From Frigoriglobus tundricola (lineage in GTDB: Bacteria > Planctomycetota > Planctomycetia > Gemmatales > Gemmataceae), in contig NZ_CP053452.2 in assembly GCF_013128195.2 (NCBI RefSeq), forward strand, positions 186,001 through 250,000: DNA of 64,000 bases. The letters are read 5' to 3'. The position numbers and the translations under genes are program-made. The notes below the pieces were generated by a model. That model saw only the letters and a program-made list of their open reading frames with translations, did no database searches and was not told the DNA's origin. The first letter of the stretch is position 1. The number at the start of each line of letters is the position of its first letter. This document shows, in pieces, positions 35,801 through 43,800 of this stretch.

Positions 35801-37955
35801 GGTTCTGCCAGTCGATGAAGTACAGCGCGCCGTCCGGGCCGGTCTTGCAGTCCACCGGGCGGAAGTTCGGGTCGCTGCTGCTGAGCACCGGCTCCTGCTC
35901 CTGACCACTCAGGCTGCCGCCGAGGGCGGAAATCTTGTACCGCAGGAGCCCCTGGAACCCGATGCAGTTGGTGACGATGAGGTTCCCCTCCCACTCCGGC
36001 GGGAAGTGCTTGCTCGAGAGCACTTCGATGCCGCCGCACGGCCGGGTGCGCTGCTGGTACACCTGCGGCGGGTGGGCGTGCTTCTGGGGGAACGGCAGGT
36101 ACCCGCTGAACAGGGCGCCGTGGTACGGGTTGGCGCCGGTGCCGTCCACGACGATGTCCTGGCCCCACTTGTCGAAGACGTGCCCGTGCGGGTTGGCGAA
36201 CCCGTAGGTGACGTACACGTCGAACTTCTGCGACCGCGGCTGGTACCGGAACACGCCGCCGTCGGCCAGGCGCTTGACGGGGCCGTACGGGTCTTCCACC
36301 TGGGTGCGGTGGAACGTCCCCTCCTGGAAGTACAGCGCCCCGCCCGGATCGAGCACGAAGCTGTTCGCGGTGTGGTGGGTGTCGGCGGTGTCGAGCCCGT
36401 GGATGAGGCGCTCGCGGACGTCGGCCTTGTCGCCGCCCTTGGAGTCCTTCAGGAAGATCAGCTCGGGCGCCTGGGCGACGATCACGCCGCCGTTGTAGAA
36501 CTCGAAGCCGGTCGGGTTCTGAAGCCCGTCGGCGAAGACGGTCATCTTGTCGGCCTTGCCGTCGCCGTCGGTGTCCTCGAAGATCAGGAGCTTGTCGTTG
36601 TAGGGCTCGCCCGGCTTCCAGTGCGGGTAGGACGGCCACACGGCCACCCACAGCCGGCCCTTCGCGTCCCACGCCATCTGCACCGGTTTCGCCAGTTCGG
36701 GCCACTGCTCCTCGCTGGCGAACAGGTTGACCTTCAGCCCCTTGCCGAGCGTCATCGCCTTGATGGCGCCCTCGCCGGAGAGGAAGATGTGTTCGCCGCC
36801 CGGCCCGCGGCCGGGCTTGTTGGTCGGGACGTGAACGAAGGCCGGCAGGTTCGAGTCATCGACCTTCGCCTCTTTGCCCCTCGCGATCTCCCAGATCACC
36901 TTGTCGCGGTTGGCGGTCTTAATGTCGAGGACTTCGAGTTCCTTCTGCACCACCTCGTAGTTGCTCTGCCCGCCGGTGAACCGGAGCCACGCCCGCCCGC
37001 CATAAGTCGAGTACCCGTCGGTCACGCGGTACCGCTGGTACCAGTGGAACGCCTTGTCCTGCACCGCGGGGCGGAGTTGGGTCAGGAGGGCCTCGTTCGG
37101 CGCGGCGTACGCACCCGCTTGTGGAAACAAGCTCGCGTCGATGATCTCGGCGAGTTTGCGGTCGCCGGCCTCGTTGAGGTGCACGCCGTTGATCGTGAGT
37201 GGCTTCTGCGCACGTGCGTAAGCCGCCTTCGACGGCTGGAAGAGATCGACGAAATTTACGCCGAGGGCCTTCGCCACTTCGCCGATCGCTCTCGTATAGA
37301 GCGCGAGGTTCTTGTTGGTCTGTTCGACGGTCGCCCCGGTGGGCAGGTTCGGCGACTTGTGATCCTCGAACGCGATCGGCGAGAAGAGCACGAGCCGGGG
37401 TGCGGATTTGCCGTTGTACTGCTGATTGCGCGTGTGCTTGACGAACGCGGCGAGGTCGTCCTTGAACTTGGGCAGCCCGGCTTCGCCCGCGAACGACTCG
37501 TTGTACCCGAAGAACGCGAAGACCACGTCGGCTCGGGTGCCGGCCTTCTCGAACCGGTTCGGGTTCACGACGCTCCGGTCCGCGATCTGGGTCGGTTGCG
37601 GGATCGGCGCGCTGGCGCTGAGCCACTGGTCCGGCGTGCCGAAGTCCTGCGAGCGCTGGCGGAAGTTCACTTCGTCGCCGGAGAAGCCCAGGTTGCGAAC
37701 GGTCAGGTCGAGGTCCGGGTGCCGGGCGTACAAGAACGACTCGACCCAGCCGTCGTGCTGCATCCGGTCGGCGAGGGTGTTACCGATGATGCAGATGTGG
37801 TCGCCCTTCTCCAGTGTGAAGGGCGCGGGGACCGGCTGTGCGGCTTCGGCCCGCGGCGCAGCCGTGCTGCTGTCGAGGAACGCGTAGGCGGCGACGAACA
37901 CCGCGACCGGTACAAGCACGAGACCGGCGCGGGAGAGGAAACGTCCGCCGGGCAT
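32835..37955 (-). CDS. giant exported redox protein: SGNH, PVC dehydrogenase, HEAT, discoidin-like, cupredoxin, cytochrome c
   Basis: 1706 residues from ATG at 37955 (GGAG 8 bases upstream), beginning with a signal/anchor, SRAGLVLVPVAVFVAAYAFL. Modules in order: SGNH hydrolase about 45-270 (HICIIGNTLADRMQHDGWVE, FFGYNESF, GVHLNEAG); PVC-type membrane-bound dehydrogenase propeller about 395-750 (AWDAKGRLWVAVWPSYP, LLIFEDTDGDGKADKMTVFA, DTADTHHTANSF); HEAT-like helices about 760-1100; F5/8C-like sugar-binding segment about 1118-1242 (NPWWQVDLGREVPIQSVTVW); azurin/plastocyanin-like domain about 1368-1505 (MPHNFVIVTPGNLEKVG and VCTYPGHWRRMHG, plausible copper ligands His, Cys, His, Met); PVC heme-binding cytochrome c with CVACH near 1567-1571 and LLAYVWGR near the end. 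It should act outside the cytoplasmic membrane, oxidising an unknown, probably sugar-derived, substrate and passing electrons through copper and heme in one chain. Confidence 0.93.
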   Translation of the reverse strand: MPGGRFLSRAGLVLVPVAVFVAAYAFLDSSTAAPRAEAAQPVPAPFTLEKGDHICIIGNTLADRMQHDGWVESFLYARHPDLDLTVRNLGFSGDEVNFRQRSQDFGTPDQWLSASAPIPQPTQIADRSVVNPNRFEKAGTRADVVFAFFGYNESFAGEAGLPKFKDDLAAFVKHTRNQQYNGKSAPRLVLFSPIAFEDHKSPNLPTGATVEQTNKNLALYTRAIGEVAKALGVNFVDLFQPSKAAYARAQKPLTINGVHLNEAGDRKLAEIIDASLFPQAGAYAAPNEALLTQLRPAVQDKAFHWYQRYRVTDGYSTYGGRAWLRFTGGQSNYEVVQKELEVLDIKTANRDKVIWEIARGKEAKVDDSNLPAFVHVPTNKPGRGPGGEHIFLSGEGAIKAMTLGKGLKVNLFASEEQWPELAKPVQMAWDAKGRLWVAVWPSYPHWKPGEPYNDKLLIFEDTDGDGKADKMTVFADGLQNPTGFEFYNGGVIVAQAPELIFLKDSKGGDKADVRERLIHGLDTADTHHTANSFVLDPGGALYFQEGTFHRTQVEDPYGPVKRLADGGVFRYQPRSQKFDVYVTYGFANPHGHVFDKWGQDIVVDGTGANPYHGALFSGYLPFPQKHAHPPQVYQQRTRPCGGIEVLSSKHFPPEWEGNLIVTNCIGFQGLLRYKISALGGSLSGQEQEPVLSSSDPNFRPVDCKTGPDGALYFIDWQNPIIGHMQHNLRDPSRDRKHGRIYKVTYDGRAPSQSPKVAGESIENLLDLLKQPEDRVRYRAKVELGARKSDEVVAAATKWVAALPAADATNPDAFEHARLEGLWVHQYHNAANVDLLKAVLASPDFRARAAAVRVLCEWRDRVPDALELLKQLAADEHPRVRLEAVRAASFFTVPEAAEVVFVAQDKQADPFVEFVIKETMRALGPIVQKAIADKRPIKFTTAAGARYFLKSVATDDLLKMDRTPAVYLELLFRPGVRDEFRREALAALAKQDKKPELDVLVTAVRAHDESAATDDSVAFDLARLLTGLPRAELAAGRSELEALAAKGRNAATRQMGYVALVAAEGDVEKVWARAARSVGALQDFVNAVPMVRDPAARAALYPKVKALLGGLPPELAKTVGTGKSVSGRYVRIELPGKQRTLTLAEVQVMSDGSNVARQGRATQSSTAYGGAPGRAIDGNTNGSYADGSSTHTLEGTENPWWQVDLGREVPIQSVTVWNRTDGGLGSRLADFTLRVLDADKRAVFESVKNPAPSPSADVKVGAAAPERVIRRAAMFALATVRGQEADAFKAIAKFLAEDGDRAAAVQALLRINSRDWPKEDAKAHLDTVLKFIRALPVTERTGPVALDFMQLGEALTGLLAPAEARAARKELADIGVRVIRVGTLFDQMSYDKERLAVQAGKPVEFAFENTDIMPHNFVIVTPGNLEKVGAAAEAFATSPGAAAAQYVPAMPPGVVLLKSKLLQTRQTERLKFTAPTEPGIYPYVCTYPGHWRRMHGALYVVADLEAYQENPEAYLAKAALPVRDDLLKFNRPRTEWKLEELTDAVKEMETKGGRNFANGKQMFTVATCVACHKFGGQGNEFGPDLAKLDPKTFKSAADLTDHVLNPSKKIDDRYATYRIVTSDEKVYTAMIVEEKDGVVKIIENPLASAKPIEIKRADIAEQKKAPTSMMPKGLLDKLTREEVLDLLAYVWGRADPKSKLFSGGHDH

Positions 37956-38062
37956 AATGAATCTCCGGGTGAGGGCGAGGAGGCCGTCGGGTAGGTTAAC
38001 TCGTTGTACCAGAGCCGGCATTGGAGGGAAACGGGACCGAGCGGTTTGAGCGAACGGCCGAC

Positions 38063-39205
38063 TTAGCCTGACCGTTCTCCCGGCAGCAAGCACCCCACAA
38101 GCGCCCGCTCGAACGCGCCCCAGTCCAGCCCCTCCGCAAAGACTTCGAGCCGGCTGTCGCGGCGGTACGCGGTCGGCGACACGCTCACCGCCGACCCGGC
38201 GCGGTTCACCGCGACCCACTCGTCCGCGACGCGGAACACGCCCTTCAGGCGCGAGACCTCTTTCGTCCCGCTGAGAAGGGCCAGGAGTTTGCCTTCGTCG
38301 AAAATGTCGGAGGCGCCGAACACCCACCCGCAGGCGGCATGGGTGCCCGCGGAGGTGAGGTAGCGCGTGGCAGAAGAACCCACCCCCCCAGACCCCCTCC
38401 CTGAAGGGAGGGGGGTGAGCGCACGCAAAGCCTCCTCCGAGCCTCTAGAGGCATCGGAGTTTCGAAGGGCTTGCCCCCCTCCCTTCCCCCGGCCCGCGAG
38501 AAGCTCCGCTGACAGGGCCGGGGAGGAAGCGGAGGGGTTGGGGGTGGGTTCTTCGGGGGCCGGGGGGGTAGGTCCTTGCGGAAACAGCGGCAACCGCTCG
38601 TCGTTGGCGGTCAAGTCGAGCCACGCCGGGTCGAGGCGGCCGTGCGTCGTACCCGCGATCAGGAGCTTGGGCGGGAACAGACCGTTCGCCCACGTCTGGA
38701 AGGCACTCACGAGTTCGGGCGTCGCCGTGTCCATCTTGTTCATCACCAGCACGTCGGCCATCTGAATCTGGTCGATGAAAATCGGGTTGTCTTTCATCTC
38801 CGGCTTCGCGAAATCGGCCGGGTCCACGAGGCCGAGTGTGGCGCGCACGTCGAGCCGGCCGTGGTAGCTCCTGCGGAGCGAATCGAGCAACCGTGCGGGG
38901 TGCCCCAAGCCCGTCGTTTCGATGATGAGGCGCTCGGGCCGGGCTTCGAGCAACAGGAAGTGAATCGCCACCGGCAGGAACGGGGCGCTCGCGCAACACA
39001 CGCACCCCCCGCCGACCTCCTTCACCGTCACGCCGTCCGGGCCGGCGCCCTCAATGAGCGCGCCGTCGATGGACACCGCGCCGTACTCGTTCACCAGCAC
39101 GGCCCAGCGCGACCCGGGCGCTTTGCGCTGAAGCAGGTCGATGACGGCCGTCGTCTTGCCGACGCCCAGAAACCCGGTGATGAGATTAGTCGGTACGGAT
39201 TGCAT
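38063..39205 (-). CDS. CobW/COG0523 family GTPase with in-frame repeat insertion
   Basis: 380 residues from ATG at 39205; a GTG at 39220 is also possible, neither having a clear ribosome site. P-loop GFLGVGKTT (11-19), metal-binding GGGCVCC near residue 74, NKMD guanine-specificity motif, and a CobW C-terminal domain in the last 100 residues (LKGVFRVADEWVAVNRAGSA). Between them, residues of the PTPPAPEEPTPNPSASSPAL to GRGSGGVGSSA stretch (about 210-276) are foreign and come from a palindromic repeat (38377-38578). Family members are G3E GTPases that insert or deliver zinc, cobalt or other metals. The next plus-strand genes handle iron (bfd/bfr), but there is no evidence that this GTPase does. 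Confidence 0.92.
   Translation of the reverse strand: MQSVPTNLITGFLGVGKTTAVIDLLQRKAPGSRWAVLVNEYGAVSIDGALIEGAGPDGVTVKEVGGGCVCCASAPFLPVAIHFLLLEARPERLIIETTGLGHPARLLDSLRRSYHGRLDVRATLGLVDPADFAKPEMKDNPIFIDQIQMADVLVMNKMDTATPELVSAFQTWANGLFPPKLLIAGTTHGRLDPAWLDLTANDERLPLFPQGPTPPAPEEPTPNPSASSPALSAELLAGRGKGGGQALRNSDASRGSEEALRALTPLPSGRGSGGVGSSATRYLTSAGTHAACGWVFGASDIFDEGKLLALLSGTKEVSRLKGVFRVADEWVAVNRAGSAVSVSPTAYRRDSRLEVFAEGLDWGAFERALVGCLLPGERSG
38377..38578. repeat. palindromic repeat inserted in frame inside the cobW-like gene
   Basis: About 200 bp with the same building blocks as 2075-2254: CCCACCCCCCCAG and CCCCCTCCCTGAAGGGAGGG at the left end, GGGGTTGGGGGTGGGTTCTT and GGCCGGGGGGGTAGG at the right end. 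The middle differs between the two sites. On the minus strand it encodes PTPNPSASSPAL and LTPLPSGRGSGGVG without a stop and keeps the GTPase frame. Confidence 0.8.
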
Positions 39206-39298
39206 AAGGAAATGATACACACCGGCGGAGAAGCGAGGCCGCGGGCGGCCGTGGAGAGGAGCGTCACACCATCGATTTGCCGCCGCCGATTTTTCCCA

Positions 39299-39345
39299 TT
39301 GATCCGCACAAAGAGGGTGCTATTATAAAATGAGACTGAATCTCA
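39299..39345 (+). promoter_or_regulatory. candidate promoter with Fur-like box before bfd
   Basis: TTGATC at 39299-39304 and TATTAT at 39321-39326 are spaced by 16 bases, a plausible sigma-70 promoter for the plus-strand bfd gene. Directly after it TGAGACTGAATCTCA (39331-39345) has 5-base palindromic ends and resembles the Fur-box 7-1-7 form TGAGAATnATTCTCA with centre mismatches. Its place over the likely transcription start and the iron-storage genes beside it suggest iron-dependent repression. Confidence 0.5.
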
Positions 39346-39373
39346 ACAACCTGCCCGCACGCACTTTTCTTGA

Positions 39374-39655
39374 ATGGAACTGCACCAACCAACTACTGAA
39401 GCTGGAGATTGCACCGGCTCGTGCCGGTCGTGCGCGACCGTGGGGAGCTGTCCCGACCGCGTGGTGTGCCGGTGCCTCGGGGTGACCGAGCACACGATTG
39501 TCTCCGCGATCGTCGCGCTCGGTCTTCGTACGGTCAAAGAGGTGCGGCAGGCGACCGAAGCCGGCGACGGCTGCACCTGCTGCCACAAGGAAGTGGCCGC
39601 CTACCTGACCGTTTACTCGCCGTCCCCGTCCCCCGTGATCTGTTCCGCCAAGTAG
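39374..39655 (+). CDS. bfd: bacterioferritin-associated ferredoxin-like [2Fe-2S] protein
   Basis: 93 residues. The BFD-like domain starts at VCRCLGVTEHTIVSAIVALG and ends with GDGCTCCHKEV: cysteines 32, 34, 67 and 70 form the C-x-C...C-x2-C set that binds a [2Fe-2S] cluster. An extra N-terminal part holds four more cysteines (13, 17, 20, 26), which is unusual for Bfd. In known systems Bfd docks on bacterioferritin and reduces its iron for release. Here the bacterioferritin gene lies head-on and its 3' end overlaps this gene by 43 bases. Expression is likely iron-controlled (see 39299-39345). Confidence 0.9.
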   Translation: MELHQPTTEAGDCTGSCRSCATVGSCPDRVVCRCLGVTEHTIVSAIVALGLRTVKEVRQATEAGDGCTCCHKEVAAYLTVYSPSPSPVICSAK

Positions 39656-40098
39656 CGCTCCAGCCCGACCGCGTTGATCAGCCCGAGTTGCGTTTCCAGC
39701 CAGTCGACGTGTTCCTCGGAGTCGGTGAGGATTTCGAGCGCGAGCGCGTGCGTCCCGTTGTCCTTCACTTTGATGCACAGATCGACCAGATCGTTGTACG
39801 CCTTCACGCCGCCCGTCTCGAGCTTCAGGTCGTTCTCGAAGCCCTCCTTCACGTCGGTGCCCACGCGGATCACGTCGTAGCGGGCGATCTCCGGAACGCC
39901 CTCCAGGAATAGGATGCGGTCGATGAGCTTCTCGGCGTGCTTCATCTCCCCGATCGATTCTTCGTAGTGCTTCGCGGCCAGCTTCATGAACCCCCAGTTC
40001 TTGCACATCTTGGCCTGAACGAAATACTGGTTGATCGCGGTCAGTTCGATGGTCAGTGCGCGGTTGAGGGCTTCGATCACGTCGGCGTGGCCTTGCAC
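39613..40098 (-). CDS. bfr: bacterioferritin
   Basis: 161 residues, the normal length. Starts MQGHADVIEALNRALTIELT. Heme ligand Met52 and ferroxidase ligands Glu18, Glu51, His54, Glu94 and His130 are present (ESIGEMKHAEKLIDRILFLE; DLKLE; EEHVDWLE). The position equal to E. coli Glu127 reads Ser, followed by Glu128 and Glu129, so one di-iron ligand may be replaced by a neighbour. The protein forms 24-subunit iron-storage shells. It converges with bfd; their 3' ends overlap by 43 bases, so their transcripts are complementary there. Confidence 0.96.
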   Translation of the reverse strand: MQGHADVIEALNRALTIELTAINQYFVQAKMCKNWGFMKLAAKHYEESIGEMKHAEKLIDRILFLEGVPEIARYDVIRVGTDVKEGFENDLKLETGGVKAYNDLVDLCIKVKDNGTHALALEILTDSEEHVDWLETQLGLINAVGLERYLAEQITGDGDGE

Positions 40099-40174
40099 GG
40101 CAAGCTCCGGTTTGGGGGTTGACTGAACGGAATGTCTTACGGAGCCCGCCGGGAACGGATAGCGTTAGTCGGAG

Positions 40175-40879
40175 CTACGCCCAGAGCCGATCGTCCTTCA
40201 GCCACGCCGCCACGTCCACGCGCGGGTCGATCAGCGCGGCGTGTCCGGCCGGGACGTCCAGCAGCTTCGCGCGCGGTAGGCGTTTCGCCAGCAACCGCCC
40301 CGCGGGCACGGGCACGACCCGGTCGTTCGGTGAGACGAAGACGACCGCCGGCGCCCGTACCGCACTCAACCGCGGTCGGAGGTCGAGGTCGCGGAGGAGA
40401 CGCAGGCGGTGACCGTAAGCCCGCATCGTCACGTCGGCGGTCCGGTCCCACCACGCGTTCTGGTCGGCCGGTGAAAGGCCCGGTCCGAAGAAGAAGAGGC
40501 TGCGGAGCGGGCGGGTGATCGGGTGCGCCGGCCGCCTCGGGAGCCACGGCCCGACCAGCCCCGCCACCTGAATGTTGAACCGGCGCGGGTACCAGGCGAA
40601 CGTGTTGACGAGGACCAACCGGCGCACGAGATCGGGGCGCGCGAGCGCGACCAGGAGTGCCACGCCCCCGCCGAACGACTCCGCGAGGACCACACCCGGT
40701 CCCGTTTCCTCAAGGGCGCGGACGCCGAGCCGGACCAGATCGGTGTAGGTGTGCCGATCGTCCTGCGGGTAGCTCACGCAGCGGACGCGGAACTCGGCGT
40801 TCAGCCGCGTCTGGTGGTAGAGCAGCCGGCCGGTGCCGTCGATGCCGGGCAGGTACACAACGGGCAGATCGGGCGTCAT
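40175..40879 (-). CDS. alpha/beta hydrolase coupled to the helicase gene
   Basis: 234 residues from ATG at 40879, overlapping the helicase stop (ATGA, 40876-40879), so translation is coupled. The fold is an alpha/beta hydrolase: PVVYLPGIDGTGRLL at the N-terminus (oxyanion-hole loop), nucleophile elbow VVLAESFGGGVALLV with Ser68, acid in VFVSPNDRVVP (Asp186) and His213 in DVPAGHAALID. The triad is therefore complete, although the elbow is A-x-S-x-G rather than G-x-S-x-G. There is no signal peptide. The substrate is unknown. The coupling to a probable defence helicase makes it a possible accessory component. Confidence 0.88.
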   Translation of the reverse strand: MTPDLPVVYLPGIDGTGRLLYHQTRLNAEFRVRCVSYPQDDRHTYTDLVRLGVRALEETGPGVVLAESFGGGVALLVALARPDLVRRLVLVNTFAWYPRRFNIQVAGLVGPWLPRRPAHPITRPLRSLFFFGPGLSPADQNAWWDRTADVTMRAYGHRLRLLRDLDLRPRLSAVRAPAVVFVSPNDRVVPVPAGRLLAKRLPRAKLLDVPAGHAALIDPRVDVAAWLKDDRLWA

Positions 40880-43800
40880 TGTTGGATGTTCACCCGCACG
40901 CGGTTCTCGTCGATGATCGACAGCCGGCCGGAGGTGGTCAGCGCGTTGATCGCGGTGGCGATCCGGTCGCGGATCTTCGGCCCCACCCGCTTGAAGCCGA
41001 GCCGCTTCGACACGGCCGAAATGAGATCCTCCGCGGGCATAGACCCGAACTCGTTCAGCGCGGACTCCACGTGCGTGTTCAGTTCGGCCTCGGACACCTT
41101 CTCGATGGAATCGAAGTCCGGCTCGGCGTGCTTGGACGACTTGCGCTTCGGGGCGGGAGCGACTTTCGGTTCCGGCGCCGGAGCGGGCGGCTCCGGTTTC
41201 ACCTGCGGCGGTTTGCGCGCGGCCTCCAGCGCCGCCAGGACGCGGGTCACCTGCCCGGCGCGGTCGCGCACCCAGTCCGTTGACCAGACGCGGACGAGTC
41301 GCCAGCCGAGCCCTTCCAAAACCGCCCGCCGGAGCCGGTCGCGGTCGCGGGCGGTCGCCGCCGACTGATACGTCGCCCCGTCGCACTCCACGCCGAGCAG
41401 GTACTTTCCGCCGGCCGGGTCCGTGATCGCCAGATCCACGAGATAGCCCCCGCACCCGACCTGCCGGTGAACCGTCAGGCCGCGGCGGACCAGTTCGTCG
41501 CCCACTTCGCGCTCGAAAGGGCTGTCGGCGCCGCGCGGGTTCGCCTCGGTGCCCGCGGACGCGAGGGCCGCCGGCCCGCGCTCGGCGTAATCGAGGAACG
41601 CCTTGAGCAACCGCGCCCCGTCCGCGCCGGTGCGTGCGAGATCGATGTCGTGGGCCGTCATGCTCGCGACCACGGTCATGCCCCGGCGGGCGCGGGTGAC
41701 GGCCACGTTCAACCGCCGCTCCCCGCCCGTGCGGTTGATCGGCCCGAACCGCATCATCACCTTCCCCGCTTCGTCCGGACCGTAGCCGGCACTCAGCACG
41801 ATCACGTCGCGCTCGTCGCCCTGAACGTTTTCCAGGTTCTTGACGAAGAACGCGTCCTCGCGGTCGGCGGCGAAGAACGTTTCGCAGTCCTTGTTCTTGC
41901 GGCGGAGGACTTCCAGTTCGTCCAGAATGCGGTCCTGCTGCCGCTGGCTGAACGCGATCACGCCCATGCTCTGGTCCGGAGTGGCGCGGGCGTGTTCCAG
42001 CACCAGCGCCGCGACCCGCCGCGCCTCGACCGGGTTGACGCCGTCTTTGAACTGACCGTCCGGAACGTGTACGAACTGCACGGCCCGCGTGGCGGCCTCG
42101 TCGGCACTGGGGAACGTGACGAGCGCGCCGTCGTAGAAGTGGCGGTTGGAGAACGCGATCAGCCCCTCGCGCCGGCTGCGGTAGTGCCAGCGGAGCCGCT
42201 TGCGGCACAGGCCGAGCGACAGGCACACGTCCAGCAGGCTCTCGAAGCCCGCGGTGCCGCCCTCGTCGGGCGCGAACGTGTCGTCGTCCTCGCCCGCGCG
42301 GGCGAAGAAGTCCGTGGGGGGGAGCTGCTTCGGGTCGCCGCCGACCACGAGCTGTTTACCGCGGTAGATCGCGCACACGGCGTCGTGCGGGCGCACCTGG
42401 GACGCCTCGTCGAAGATCACGAGATCGAACGCGAAGTCGGGGTTGTCGAGGTACGTGCTGACCGCGAGCGGGCTCATCATCAGGCACGGCTTGATGCGCG
42501 GCAGGAGCGTGGGCATCCGCGAAAACAGGTTCCGCAGGGGAATGTGCCGCCGCTTCTTGTTCACCTCGCGGAGCAGCAGCCCGAGTTCGGACGCGTCCGG
42601 AGCGCCGTCTCGCACCCGTGGTCGATTGGCACTCCCGAGCAGTTGCCCGCGAACGCGGTCGCCGGCGCTGCGGATCGCCCCCCGATCCAAATCCGCGAAC
42701 TTCGTTACTAGTCGGTCCTGCTGGTCAGACGAGAACCCGTCCAGAACCGGCACCTGTTGGTGCAGCGCGTCGAGCCACAACCGGAAGAAGCGCGCCCGGA
42801 ACGCGCCGGCCGCCGCGCCGGCGGGGAACGCGCCGGCCCGCACCTCTTCCAGCACCGGGCCGACACCCACCGCGATCACGGCGCGCTCGGCCTGTACGTA
42901 GCGCACCCACTCGAACAACCGGTCCGCGTCCGCGGCCCGATCGCTCGCCCACCGGGCGAGTTCGGCCAGCGGGAGCGTGTTCAGGACGACGCCCGTGGAC
43001 CCCTCCGCGTCGGGATCGAACACCCCGCGTGTGATGTGTTCCCACGCGGTCGCGAACGGGCCGCCGCGCGCCGACTCGCTCTGCTTCACGGCCGCCGCAA
43101 CGCGGTCCCGGGCGGTCTTCTCGGCGAGCGCGGCTCCGAGCGCCGGCGTCACCGGCCGCTTCCAGGCGTCGAGGAAGCGAATCAGTTCGGCCCCGAGCTT
43201 GGCCCGCTCCGCACGCACGGCTTCGTCCGTCGGTTGGCCCTCCTCCAGCCGGCGCAGCAACTCGGCCACCGTCGCGAGCCGTGCGGCGGACCCGGCCGCT
43301 TCGCGTATGCGCGCTGCCGGAACGTCCTGCTTGCCGGACAGGAGCCGGACGAGTACCTCCAGCCCGGCCGCTTCGCGGCCGAGCGCGGCGACCTCACCGG
43401 CGAGCCATTCGCTCACTTCGGCCGGGGTCTTCGCGTCCAGATCGGGAGCGGCGAAGTCGCGCCGGACCGCTGCGAGCCGGTCCTCGAACGCCGTTTCGGC
43501 TTTCTCCAGCGCCACCACCACATCGGTGAGCGCCTTGCGGTCCTGCTTGGCGAGCCAGTCCTGTTTCACGCCCCAGGCGGACAGCTTTTCGACCGCGTTC
43601 AGCGCGTCGAGGCTCGCCGGCCAATCGGGCGCTCCGGCGGCGTCTTTGACGATTTCGGCGGCGTAGGCGGCGGCCAACTGCCGCGCCGCATCGGCGTTCT
43701 GGTGGTACGCGGTCAGCGCCGCCACGTCCGCGCGAAGTGCCGCGCTGGAGGGAGCGGCGCCGGAGTACCACGCCGCGACCAGCTTCCGCAGCGCCCACCA

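Noticed and set aside
32559..37994. 1811-codon open frame on the plus strand opposite the giant redox protein gene
   Set aside because: Its translation is a run of Arg, Val, His and Leu typical of the antisense of GC-rich coding DNA, while the minus strand has clear domains, signal peptide and ribosome site.
40175..42226. 683-codon minus frame covering the hydrolase and part of the helicase
   Set aside because: Only the last 234 codons are a real protein; the upstream part is the helicase DNA read out of phase, giving Arg/Gly/Pro-rich sequence.
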